DNA of 10,010 nt from Alphaproteobacteria bacterium. Lineage in GTDB: Bacteria; Pseudomonadota; Alphaproteobacteria; Rhizobiales; Xanthobacteraceae. The stretch spans positions 2,146 to 12,155 of the forward strand of contig VAZU01000178.1 in the NCBI GenBank assembly GCA_005884745.1, in the 5' to 3' direction. The notes below the pieces were generated by a model that was given only the letters and a program-made list of their open reading frames with translations, was not told the DNA's origin and did not search any database. Both the position numbers and the translations under genes were made by a program. Shown piece by piece: positions 1-6,086 of the stretch. Within the stretch, counting starts at the first letter, position 1; every line of letters begins with the position of its first letter.

Positions 1-1
1 G

Positions 2-736
2 CTGGTCGAGGGCGGCGAGGATTTGCGCGAGCGGCCGTTCCTCGAGCGGCGCGCGCGGCTCGAAGCGCTGGTCGAACGGCTCGCCGATCCCCGCATCGAT
101 CTCTCGCCGCTGGTCGGATTTTCCAGCTGGCAGGAGCTTGCCGCCGCGCGGAAAAATCCGGCGGCGTTCGGGGCCGGCGCCGACGCCGAGGCGGTCGAGG
201 GCGTGATGCTCAAGCAATGCGCGGCCGCCTATGTGCCGGGGCGGCCGAGAGGCCTGTGGTGGAAATGGAAGCGCGGCCCGGCCCTCGTCGACGCCGTGCT
301 GATGTACGCCCAGCGCGGCCACGGCAAGCGCTCCTCGTTCTATTCCGATTACACGTTCGGGGTCTGGCGGAGCGGGCCCGAGGGCGACGAGCTCGTGCCG
401 GTCGGCAAGGCGTATTTCGGCTTCACCGACCAGGAACTGCTCGAGATCGATCGCTTCGTGCGGCGCAACACCATCGACCGCTTCGGGCCGGTGCGCGAAG
501 TGGTGCACGAGCCCGACAAGGGCCTGGTGCTCGAAATCGCGTTCGAGGGCCTGCAGCGTTCGACCCGGCACAAGTCCGGGCTTGCCATGCGCTTTCCCCG
601 CATCCATCGCCTGCGCTGGGACAAGCCGCCCGGCGAGGCCGATCGCCTCGAAACGCTGGAAAGAATGCTTGACACCAAGACGGGAGCAACAATTCATGAC
701 CGCGCAGGATCCGGGCGCAGCGCGCCCGCCGGATAG
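2..736 (+). CDS. ATP-dependent DNA ligase, C-terminal part (PP_1105-like family), 5' end outside window
   Basis: This is the 3' part of an ATP-dependent DNA ligase, which seals nicks through enzyme-AMP and DNA-AMP intermediates. The frame is open from base 2, so the TTG at 23 is internal, not the true start. Nucleotidyltransferase motif IV appears as EGVMLK (about 197-214), motif V as WWKWKRG with its two lysines (about 257-277), and an OB-fold follows, ending in RLRWDK, which resembles motif VI (about 608-625). The N-terminal region and catalytic lysine lie outside the window. Established knowledge: bacterial ligases of this type (the 'cisplatin damage response' or PP_1105 group) are often encoded beside a ligase-associated exonuclease and a helicase; those would lie upstream and cannot be seen. 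The last 20 or so codons run past the normal end of the fold and overlap the next gene, so the tail is probably not structured. Family assignment is by motif and overall resemblance. Confidence 0.9.
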   Translation: MVEGGEDLRERPFLERRARLEALVERLADPRIDLSPLVGFSSWQELAAARKNPAAFGAGADAEAVEGVMLKQCAAAYVPGRPRGLWWKWKRGPALVDAVLMYAQRGHGKRSSFYSDYTFGVWRSGPEGDELVPVGKAYFGFTDQELLEIDRFVRRNTIDRFGPVREVVHEPDKGLVLEIAFEGLQRSTRHKSGLAMRFPRIHRLRWDKPPGEADRLETLERMLDTKTGATIHDRAGSGRSAPAG

Positions 737-1052
737 GCCCTCCGCGACCGGACCGGAGCCGAGCACGGAGCCCGCCATGACCAATCACGCCATCCGCTTT
801 TTCGGCGGCCCGCCGCTGGCGGTCGTCGTGCGATTGATCCTGCTGTCGATTCTGGTCGGCGTGGTGCTTCACGCCAGCGGGCTCGATCCCTGGAACATCC
901 TCGACAGCATCCGGCGATTCGTCCTGAGCATCTGGAACATGGGATTCGACGCCGTGCGCTGGGTGTGGCGCTATTTCCTGCTCGGCGCCGTCATCGTCGT
1001 GCCGATCTGGCTGATCGTGCGCCTGGTGCGCGCGCCGAGCGAGCGCGGGTGA
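696..1052 (+). CDS. small two-span membrane protein, DUF6460-like
   Basis: This encodes a 118-residue protein of unknown function. A proline-rich N-terminus (about residues 1-27) is followed by a hydrophobic helix (VVVRLILLSILVGVVL), an amphipathic linker rich in Trp and Ile, and a second helix (YFLLGAVIVVPIWLIVRL), with a basic end. The layout, including the linker ending just before YFLLGAVIVVPIWL, matches what I recall of DUF6460 proteins of Hyphomicrobiales; this is from memory, not a search. There are two plausible starts: ATG 696 with GGGAG 9 nt upstream, overlapping the ligase by 41 nt, and ATG 777 with GGAG 6 nt upstream, giving 91 residues, closer to the usual family length. I kept 696 because codons 696-776 have mostly G/C third positions in this frame, unlike the overlapping ligase frame. 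The gene is probably co-transcribed with the ligase. Confidence 0.75.
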   Translation: MTAQDPGAARPPDRPSATGPEPSTEPAMTNHAIRFFGGPPLAVVVRLILLSILVGVVLHASGLDPWNILDSIRRFVLSIWNMGFDAVRWVWRYFLLGAVIVVPIWLIVRLVRAPSERG

Positions 1053-1055
1053 GCC

Positions 1056-2144
1056 TCATGCGTCCGGCCAAGGCGCGGCCGTACCGGCTGCGGCCTCGGC
1101 GCCGACCGCTGCGCGGATATTCTCGAATCCTCCGCGCCGCAGCAATTGCATCAGCTCCCGCTTGATCTCCCCGACCAGGCCGAGCCCGCGGAACACCAGC
1201 GCGGTATAGAGCTGGACCAGCGTGGCGCCGGCTTTGATCTTTGCGAAAGCCGCCTCCCCGGAATCCACACCGCCCACCCCGATCAGCGGAAACGCGCGAT
1301 CCACCCGCACGAAAGTTTCGGCCAGCATGCGGGTGGAGAGTGCAAACAGCGGCCGGCCGGACAGGCCGCCCGCCTCGGCGGCTGCGCGGTCGCGCAGGTG
1401 TTTCGGCCGGCCGACGGTCGTGTTGGCGATGATCATGCCGTCCACCCGGCGCGCCCGCGCGACCGCGACCATTTCGTCGAGATCGGGAAGCGCCAGATCG
1501 GGGGCAATCTTGAGCAGGACGGGCACGCGTCGGCCGGCGGCTACCCGCTCCCGCGCTTCCATCACCCTTGCGAGCAGCGCATCGAGTGCGGATTTTTGCT
1601 GCAGGTCGCGCAGGCCCGGCGTGTTCGGGGACGACACGTTGATGGTGCAATAGCTCGCCAGTCCGGCAAAAGCCTCGATCCCGGCGACATAATCGGCCAC
1701 GCGGTCGTGCGCGTCCTGGTTGGCTCCGAGATTGACGCCGACGATGCCGGCGCCGGCGCCGCGGCCGGCAAGCCGACGGCGCACCGCATCGAACCCTTCG
1801 TTGTTGAATCCCAAGCGATTGATCACCGCCTCGTCGGCTTCGAGCCGAAACAGCCGCGGGCGCGGATTGCCCGGCTGCGGCCGCGGCGTCACCGTGCCGA
1901 CCTCGGCAAAGCCGAAGCCCAGGCGCAGCAAGGGGGCGAACACCAGGGCGTCCTTGTCGAGGCCCGCGGCGACGCCCAACGGATTGAGAAATTTCAGCCC
2001 GAATGCCTCGACCGCGAGCGCCGGCGGATCCGGTGCCGGCCACACGAGCGCCAGCGGCAGGGCGCGCATCACCAGCGCGTGGGCATCCTCGGGGTCGAGC
2101 GCCCGCAACAACGGCCGCGCGAGATGATCGAGCAATCCGATCAC
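1056..2144 (-). CDS. pyrD: dihydroorotate dehydrogenase (quinone), class 2
   Basis: PyrD oxidises dihydroorotate to orotate, the fourth step of pyrimidine synthesis, passing electrons through FMN to membrane quinone. The N-terminal helical segment (GLLDHLARPLLRALDPEDAH) is the membrane-association and quinone-tunnel extension typical of class 2. Then come NPLGVAAGLDKDA (FMN/substrate site), NRLGFNNEGFDAV, the catalytic loop NVSSPNTPGLR in which the second Ser is the class 2 base (about residue 172), LLKIAPDL, IIANTT, GGLSGRPLF and the phosphate-binding GVGGVDSGEAAFAKIKAGA. At 362 residues the length is normal. I chose GTG 2144 over an in-frame TTG at 2150: GGAG at 2156-2153 lies 8 nt from the GTG but only 2 nt from the TTG. 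The C-terminal tail (about 20 residues) is Ala-rich. The gene faces the DUF6460-like gene with a 3-bp gap and has its own candidate promoter. Confidence 0.97.
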   Translation of the reverse strand: MIGLLDHLARPLLRALDPEDAHALVMRALPLALVWPAPDPPALAVEAFGLKFLNPLGVAAGLDKDALVFAPLLRLGFGFAEVGTVTPRPQPGNPRPRLFRLEADEAVINRLGFNNEGFDAVRRRLAGRGAGAGIVGVNLGANQDAHDRVADYVAGIEAFAGLASYCTINVSSPNTPGLRDLQQKSALDALLARVMEARERVAAGRRVPVLLKIAPDLALPDLDEMVAVARARRVDGMIIANTTVGRPKHLRDRAAAEAGGLSGRPLFALSTRMLAETFVRVDRAFPLIGVGGVDSGEAAFAKIKAGATLVQLYTALVFRGLGLVGEIKRELMQLLRRGGFENIRAAVGAEAAAGTAAPWPDA

Positions 2145-2152
2145 GCCCAAAA

Positions 2153-2156
2153 CTCC
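2153..2156 (-). promoter_or_regulatory. ribosome binding site of pyrD
   Basis: On the minus strand this reads GGAG, followed by 8 nt and then GTG at 2144. It decides the start: the TTG at 2150 would sit only 2 nt from it, too close for initiation. Confidence 0.7.
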
Positions 2157-2171
2157 GGATGGGGAGCGCGG

Positions 2172-2200
2172 ACCCTAGCGGGCCCGCATCGGCTCATCAA
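2172..2200 (-). promoter_or_regulatory. candidate sigma-70 promoter of pyrD
   Basis: On the minus strand TTGATG (2200-2195) is followed by exactly 17 nt and TAGGGT (2177-2172). The -35 matches consensus at four of six positions and the -10 at three, including TA and the final T. Transcription would begin near 2165, leaving a leader of about 20 nt before the GTG start. No attenuator-like structure fits in so short a leader. The call rests on spacing and position alone. Confidence 0.45.
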
Positions 2201-2205
2201 GCACG

Positions 2206-2220
2206 GGACACGACGTGTCC
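2206..2220. repeat. perfect short palindrome, possible operator
   Basis: GGACAC and GTGTCC form a perfect 6-bp inverted repeat around a 3-bp centre (GAC). It lies 5 bp upstream of the candidate pyrD -35 box and about 70 bp upstream of the -10 box of the divergent 58-codon gene. Such a symmetric site could bind a dimeric regulator, or be part of a dispersed repeat. No regulator is assigned. Confidence 0.4.
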
Positions 2221-2291
2221 GGGACTCGCGCGACCCTTACGGCCGGAAATTCTTGTGCCGGTCTCGCCCTGCTTTCCGCCCGGCAAATCCT

Positions 2292-2297
2292 TATAAT
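2292..2297 (+). promoter_or_regulatory. consensus -10 box of the 58-codon gene
   Basis: TATAAT is a perfect -10 hexamer and stands out in this GC-rich region. The element 17 bp upstream (CTGCTT at 2269-2274) is a poor -35. A start site near 2304 would give a leader of about 22 nt, containing the ribosome binding site AAGGGA (2314-2319), 6 nt before ATG 2326. A weak -35 with a perfect -10 suggests help from an activator, or simply modest use. Confidence 0.45.
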
Positions 2298-2325
2298 CTT
2301 CGAGGCGAAGCGAAAGGGATGCGAC

Positions 2326-2502
2326 ATGAATGACAACGACGAGTTTGCCGCCGCGATGCTGGCCTCGGCCCTGGTGGAGATCCAGCGGGGAGCCGTCGAG
2401 CTCGAACCCGATCCGATCGAAGCCGCCGCCATGATGTATTTCGATTGCCTCGATGCGATCCGGGCCGAACGCATCAAGCGCGTCGCCCGGAACAGGAGCT
2501 GA
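2326..2502 (+). CDS. 58-residue protein of unknown function
   Basis: I do not recognise this gene. ATG 2326 follows AAGGGA with a 6-nt spacer and a perfect TATAAT about 30 bp upstream, so expression is well supported even though the product is short. The frame is open further upstream, but that part has no good start and overlaps the promoter. The protein is acidic at the N-terminus (MNDNDEF), has a likely helix to about residue 27, a break at ELEPDP, then a second helix (IEAAAMMYFDCLDAI) and a strongly basic end (RAERIKRVARNRS). There is no signal peptide or membrane span, so it is probably a small cytoplasmic helical protein. It is transcribed away from pyrD and toward lysK, ending before a strong hairpin. 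The basic tail could bind nucleic acid or a partner, but that is a guess. Confidence 0.65.
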   Translation: MNDNDEFAAAMLASALVEIQRGAVELEPDPIEAAAMMYFDCLDAIRAERIKRVARNRS

Positions 2503-2548
2503 GCGAGCGCGGCGGGCCCCACCCGGCTCGGCGCTTCGCGCCTCGCCA

Positions 2549-2567
2549 CCCTCCCCTTCGGGGAGGG
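2549..2567. terminator. strong GC hairpin between convergent genes, probable bidirectional terminator
   Basis: CCCTCCCC (2549-2556) and GGGGAGGG (2560-2567) pair perfectly over 8 bp around a 3-nt TTC loop. GCGCTT (2531-2536) and AAGCGC (2570-2575) can pair outside it, across an uneven internal loop. It sits between the 3' ends of the 58-codon gene and lysK, where a shared terminator is expected. No clear T-run follows on either side, so it may instead be a dispersed palindromic repeat or an RNA-stabilising stem. Confidence 0.5.
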
Positions 2568-2597
2568 GGAAGCGCGCCGCGCCCGGGGAACGCATTC

Positions 2598-4238
2598 TCA
2601 CGCCGAGCGCGCGAGCGCGCCGTCGATCAGCGCCACGGTGTTGTCGAGGCCGTAGATCGCCACGAACGAGCCGAAGCGGGGGCCCTTCTCCTCGCCGAAC
2701 AGCACCTGGTAGAGCAGATTGAACCATTCGAGCGACACGCCCGGCTTGCCGTCCTTGGTCTTGATCTTGCCGGTGCGGTCGAGGAACGGCTCGCGCCGCC
2801 CGACCTCGTAGACGACCTCCTGGATCCGCTCCGGGCTGGCGTCGGGGGGGAGCTGCGAGAGCGCGTCGCGCAGATCGAGCAGCGCCTTGCGCTCGGCCGC
2901 CGTCGGCTCGCGGAATTTCTTGGCCGGCAGCACGAAATCGCGAAAATAATGGATCGCGTAGGTGACGAGCGCATCGAGCTTGGGATGGCTCTGCGGCGTC
3001 ACCCCGGCCCAATAGCGGCCGATGAAACCCCACAGCGTCGCCGGATCCTCGGCATTCGAGGCCGACACCAGCTTCAGCAGCATCGAGAACGCGATCGGGA
3101 CCTCGGGCCGCGGCGGATCGCCGGAATGGATGTGCCAGACCGGGTTCGACAGCCGCTGGCGCAGATCCTGGCGCTGATAGGCCTGGAGCTGCTGGTAATA
3201 TTCGTCGACGTGGCGCGGGATCACGTCGAAATACAGGCGCTTGGCCGATTTCGGCTCGCGGTACATGAACAGCGACAGGCTCTCCGGCCCGGCGTAGCGC
3301 AGCCATTCCTCGATGGTGAGGCCGTTGCCCTTGGACTTCGAGATTTTTTGGCCCTGCTCGTCGAGAAAGAGCTCGTAGGTGAAGCCGTCCGGCGGCGTTC
3401 CGCCCAGCGCCCGGCAGATCTCGCCGGAGAGCTTGACCGAGTCGATCAAATCCTTGCCGGCCATTTCGTAATCGACGCCGAGCGCGACCCAGCGCATCGC
3501 CCAGTCGGGCTTCCATTGCAGCTTGCACCGGCCGCCGGTGACTGGCGTCGTCACCGCCTCCCGGGTTTCGGGATCCTCATAGGTGATGGTGCCGCGCGCG
3601 GAATCATGGGCGAGCACCGGTACCTGCAGCACCACGCCGGTGCGGGGAGAGATCGGCAGGAACGGCGAATAGCTTTGCGCGCGCTCCTCGCGCAGCGAGG
3701 GGAGCATGATGGCCATCACTTGGTCGTAACGTTCGAGCACGCGCAGGAGCGTCGCATCGAAGCGGCCGGACGCATAGCACTCGGTCGCCGAGTAGAATTC
3801 GTAATCGAAACCGAATTGATCGAGAAAAACGCGCAGGCGGGCGTTGTTGTGCTCGCCGAAGCTCGGATGCGTCCCGAACGGATCGGGAATGCGGGTGAGC
3901 GGCTTGCCGAGGTGGGTTTCGAGCATGGCGCGGTTCGGCACGTTGTCCGGCACCTTGCGCAAGCCGTCCATGTCGTCGGAAAACGCGATCAGCCGGGTCT
4001 TCACCGCGTCGCCGGTGAGCACCCGGAAGGCGTGGCGGACCATACTGGTGCGCGCGACTTCGCCGAACGTGCCGATATGCGGCAGGCCGGAAGGGCCATA
4101 GCCGGTCTCGAACACCACGGTGTCCTTGGGATGCTTCTGCAACCGCGCGACGATTTTCCGCGCTTCCTCGAACGGCCAGGCGGCGGAATGCCCGGCAACT
4201 TCCCGCAAACTCGGCGCTTGGGTCTCGGCTTGCGACAT
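2598..4238 (-). CDS. lysK: lysyl-tRNA synthetase, class I
   Basis: This enzyme charges tRNA-Lys with lysine using ATP. It is the class I (archaeal-type) form, unrelated to the class II LysS of most bacteria. The HIGH signature is GPSGLPHIGT (HIGT at residues 54-57) and the KMSKS loop is KISKSKGN (from residue 298), both in the Rossmann-fold catalytic domain. The region between them includes the LysRS1-like FSDDMDGLRKVP (about 86-97) and WKPDWAMRW (about 242-250). The C-terminal third is the helical anticodon-binding region. At 546 residues the length is normal for the family. ATG 4238 has GGAG 5 nt upstream. Class I LysRS is known from archaea, spirochaetes and many alphaproteobacteria. The solute-binding protein gene ends 37 bp upstream on the same strand, so the two are probably co-transcribed. 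Confidence 0.97.
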   Translation of the reverse strand: MSQAETQAPSLREVAGHSAAWPFEEARKIVARLQKHPKDTVVFETGYGPSGLPHIGTFGEVARTSMVRHAFRVLTGDAVKTRLIAFSDDMDGLRKVPDNVPNRAMLETHLGKPLTRIPDPFGTHPSFGEHNNARLRVFLDQFGFDYEFYSATECYASGRFDATLLRVLERYDQVMAIMLPSLREERAQSYSPFLPISPRTGVVLQVPVLAHDSARGTITYEDPETREAVTTPVTGGRCKLQWKPDWAMRWVALGVDYEMAGKDLIDSVKLSGEICRALGGTPPDGFTYELFLDEQGQKISKSKGNGLTIEEWLRYAGPESLSLFMYREPKSAKRLYFDVIPRHVDEYYQQLQAYQRQDLRQRLSNPVWHIHSGDPPRPEVPIAFSMLLKLVSASNAEDPATLWGFIGRYWAGVTPQSHPKLDALVTYAIHYFRDFVLPAKKFREPTAAERKALLDLRDALSQLPPDASPERIQEVVYEVGRREPFLDRTGKIKTKDGKPGVSLEWFNLLYQVLFGEEKGPRFGSFVAIYGLDNTVALIDGALARSA

Positions 4239-4275
4239 CGATGCTCCAGCCGGAGGACAGACGGGTCGTCGGTCC

Positions 4276-5091
4276 TCAGAACGGGCTGATGGGAAAATAG
4301 CGCAGCCACAGGTCGGTGAAGCGGCCCTGCTCCCACAGCCGGAACAGCGCCCAGTTGAGCGCGAGGCGCCAGGTGTCGTTGCCGCGCTTCACCGCAATGC
4401 CGATCCCTTCGCCGAAATACCGGCTTTCCGTGAACGGACCGCCGACGAACTGGCAGCAATTCCCCGAGTCCGTGCCGTTGAGCCAAAACGCCAGCCCGAT
4501 CCCGTCGCCGAACAACAGGTCGACCTCGCGCCGGCGCAGCGCCTCGCGGGCCGCATCGACATTGGGATAGCCGCGCGCCTCCGCCTCGGTGAAGAAGGTT
4601 TTGACGTAGGCTTCGTGCGCCGTCCCGGAAACCACCGCGATCTTCTTGCCCTCCAGCCGCTCCGGCGCCAGGTCGGCGGGCCCGGCTTCCCGCAGCGCGA
4701 CGAAGCGCGCCGGCGAGCGGTAATACGGATCGGTGGAATCGATTTTTTGGCGCAGCGCCGGCGTCGGGGCCAGCGAGGCGATCACCGCATCGCCGCGGTT
4801 CTCGCCGAGCGCGGCGAGCAGGGTGTCGAAGCGGCGCATCTGAACGGTGCAGCTCACTTTCAGGTCCTCGCAGATCAGCCGTGCCAGGTCGACATTGAAG
4901 CCGGCCGGGTTGCCGTCGCTCCCGGCGAAATCGAACGGCGGAAAATCGACCTCGGTGAGAAACCGGATCGCCGAAACGTGCGACATATCCGGCCGCTCCG
5001 GCCGCCGGCGCGGGTCCCAGAAGCCCGGCACGCCGGCGGAGACCTGCAGGCTGTCGGGCTTGAGCGCGAGCGGCTGGGCCTGGGCGGTCAT
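4276..5091 (-). CDS. periplasmic solute-binding protein, family 3 (amino-acid type); start codon uncertain
   Basis: This resembles the substrate-binding component of a polar amino acid ABC transporter (SBP_bac_3 fold). Matching features are FLTEVDFPPFDF at about 44-55, GFNVDLARLICEDL at about 64-77, FDTLLAALGENRGDAVIASL at about 88-107, the hinge part LEGKKIAVVSGTAHEAYVK at about 146-164 and REVDLLFGDG at about 188-197. The ligand cannot be told, and no permease or ATPase is adjacent, so it may serve a distant transporter or act as a sensor. ATG 5091 gives 271 residues with no signal peptide. The same frame continues upstream and encodes a clear signal peptide, but from the stop inside the SCO gene down to 5091 it has no ATG, GTG or TTG. 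Thus 5091 is the only canonical start, and the native N-terminus was probably near 5165-5184. The gene is probably co-transcribed with lysK. Confidence 0.85.
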   Translation of the reverse strand: MTAQAQPLALKPDSLQVSAGVPGFWDPRRRPERPDMSHVSAIRFLTEVDFPPFDFAGSDGNPAGFNVDLARLICEDLKVSCTVQMRRFDTLLAALGENRGDAVIASLAPTPALRQKIDSTDPYYRSPARFVALREAGPADLAPERLEGKKIAVVSGTAHEAYVKTFFTEAEARGYPNVDAAREALRRREVDLLFGDGIGLAFWLNGTDSGNCCQFVGGPFTESRYFGEGIGIAVKRGNDTWRLALNWALFRLWEQGRFTDLWLRYFPISPF

Positions 5092-5184
5092 AAAGGCGGG
5101 CGCGCCAAGCGCGGCGCCGAAGAGCGTACCGGCGCAGAGGACGGCTGACAGACGGCAGACGACGGAAAACAGCGCCTCCTTGAT

Positions 5185-5230
5185 CCCGCCGTCCGTTCCC
5201 TGTCGCCCGCCGTCCGCCGTCCGTCGCCCG
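5185..5230. repeat. 21-bp tandem repeat, two copies plus a partial third
   Basis: Units at 5185-5205 and 5206-5226 are each 21 bp, share their first 11 bases (CCCGCCGTCCG) and match at 16 of 21 positions; CCCG at 5227-5230 begins a third. In the minus-strand frame of the solute-binding protein they read RRTADGG then RQGTDGG, so the unit length keeps frame. Further GCCGTC-like words occur at 5136-5165. The array touches the stop codon of the SCO gene. Confidence 0.7.
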
Positions 5231-5830
5231 TTACAGATAACGACGCAGATCGGCCGCGGCGTCCTCAGGCCGGCGCTTGAGATTGAACGGCGCTACGAAT
5301 TTTCCGTTCTTGTCCATCAGATAAACGAGCGCGGTATGGTCCATCGTATAGTCCCCGTTGTCGAGCGGCACCTTCTTCATGTAGACGCGGTAGGACTTGG
5401 CGACCTGGGCGATGGCGGCGAGGTCGCCGGTCAGTCCCTTGAAACGCGGATTGAAGCTCGACAGATAATCCTTGAGCTCGGCCGGAGTGTCGCGCTCGGG
5501 ATCGACGGTGATGAACAGCGCCCCGATCCGCGCCGCATCGGGGCCGAGCTTGTCGAGCACGTCGGAGAGCTCCATCAGGGTCGTCGGGCAGACGTCCGGG
5601 CAGTGGGTGAAGCCGAAGAACACCACATACGGCTCGCCCTTGAAATCCCGATCGGTCACAGCTTGGCCGTTCTGGTCGACGAGCCGGAACGGCCCGCCGA
5701 TGGCGGCCGCGGAAGGCACCATTGCGGCCGTCTCCGGCCTGACCACGAGGAGAACGATGGCAAATATGGTGCCGAGTCCCGCGAGGAACGCGGCAAGCAG
5801 GAGAAGCAGGCGAGTCGTCCTGGCACTCAT
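5231..5830 (-). CDS. SCO/SenC family copper chaperone
   Basis: SCO proteins are membrane-anchored thioredoxin-fold proteins that deliver copper to, or reduce the cysteines of, the CuA site of cytochrome c oxidase. One N-terminal membrane helix (about residues 6-30) anchors the domain on the periplasmic side. The metal site is complete: Cys77 and Cys81 in FTHCPDVCPTT, and His165 in YTMDHTALVYLMD. Also present are GGPFRLVDQNGQ (46-57), FITVDPERDTP (106-116) and a C-terminal RRYL. At 199 residues the length is typical. ATG 5830 has only a weak upstream GAG as ribosome binding site. No oxidase subunit gene is in the window. A 54-codon membrane protein gene ends 33 bp upstream on the same strand, suggesting a shared transcript and perhaps a related role. 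Confidence 0.95.
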   Translation of the reverse strand: MSARTTRLLLLLAAFLAGLGTIFAIVLLVVRPETAAMVPSAAAIGGPFRLVDQNGQAVTDRDFKGEPYVVFFGFTHCPDVCPTTLMELSDVLDKLGPDAARIGALFITVDPERDTPAELKDYLSSFNPRFKGLTGDLAAIAQVAKSYRVYMKKVPLDNGDYTMDHTALVYLMDKNGKFVAPFNLKRRPEDAAADLRRYL

Positions 5831-5863
5831 CGTTCAGGCTCGATCAAGATTGGGTCCAAAGCT

Positions 5864-6028
5864 TCACAAGCAGGCCGCGATTCCCGCCGCAATCGTCTCG
5901 AAGAAAACCGCGCTGCCATAATAGGCCCACAGCCCGAGCGCAGCCGCCAGCAGCGCCGCGCACGCCGCGCCTGCCGCGATCATCGGACGCGGCACGGGCC
6001 GCAGGCGCAAGGGGGCTGTGTCCGGCAT
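5864..6028 (-). CDS. 54-residue single-span membrane protein, unknown function
   Basis: ATG 6028 begins a short protein with a basic Pro/Arg-rich N-terminus (RLRPVPRPM), one hydrophobic helix of about 20 residues (IAAGAACAALLAAALGLWAYY) and a C-terminal amphipathic part (GSAVFFETIAAGIAACL). The positive N-terminus suggests an N-in orientation. I have a vague memory of similar short rhizobial proteins with an AYYG-xx-VFFE-like motif, but cannot name a family. The frame is open further upstream, but that part is Arg/Gly-rich and unlike a protein start. The ribosome binding site is unclear: GGGAG touches the ATG, so the start is provisional. It lies 33 bp upstream of the SCO gene on the same strand, so a role beside copper or oxidase assembly is possible but only inferred. 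A second frame across this DNA (5844-6089) looks like a shadow. Confidence 0.6.
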   Translation of the reverse strand: MPDTAPLRLRPVPRPMIAAGAACAALLAAALGLWAYYGSAVFFETIAAGIAACL

Positions 6029-6057
6029 CTCCCGACCCAAGAAGCTTGCTCGGTCCT

Positions 6058-6086
6058 GACATAGGCAAGATCGTGCCGGCCGACAA
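6058..6086 (-). promoter_or_regulatory. candidate promoter for the small membrane protein-SCO-binding protein-lysK run
   Basis: On the minus strand TTGTCG (6086-6081) is followed by 17 nt and TATGTC (6063-6058). Both halves match consensus at about three of six positions. Transcription from about 6050 would enter the 54-codon gene after about 22 nt. It is the best candidate I found in the 142-bp gap between that gene and the slipin gene, whose remainder shows no other structure. Confidence 0.35.

Noticed and set aside
2215..2325. An upstream extension of the 58-codon gene to ATG 2215
   Set aside because: The extension covers the perfect TATAAT box and has no ribosome binding site, while ATG 2326 has a well-spaced one.
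1146..2333. A 395-codon plus-strand frame across pyrD and its promoter
   Set aside because: It is antisense to a clearly conserved pyrD, spans the control region, and has no protein-like features.
2445..4289. A 614-codon open frame on the plus strand opposite lysK
   Set aside because: It is the antisense shadow of lysK. High GC removes stop codons from antisense frames; the product is Arg/Gly/His-rich without recognisable motifs, whereas lysK has all its signatures.
4120..6064. Two overlapping plus-strand frames (4120-5148 and 4847-6064) opposite the binding protein and SCO genes
   Set aside because: Both are antisense to recognised genes, cross the repeat region and have shadow-type composition.
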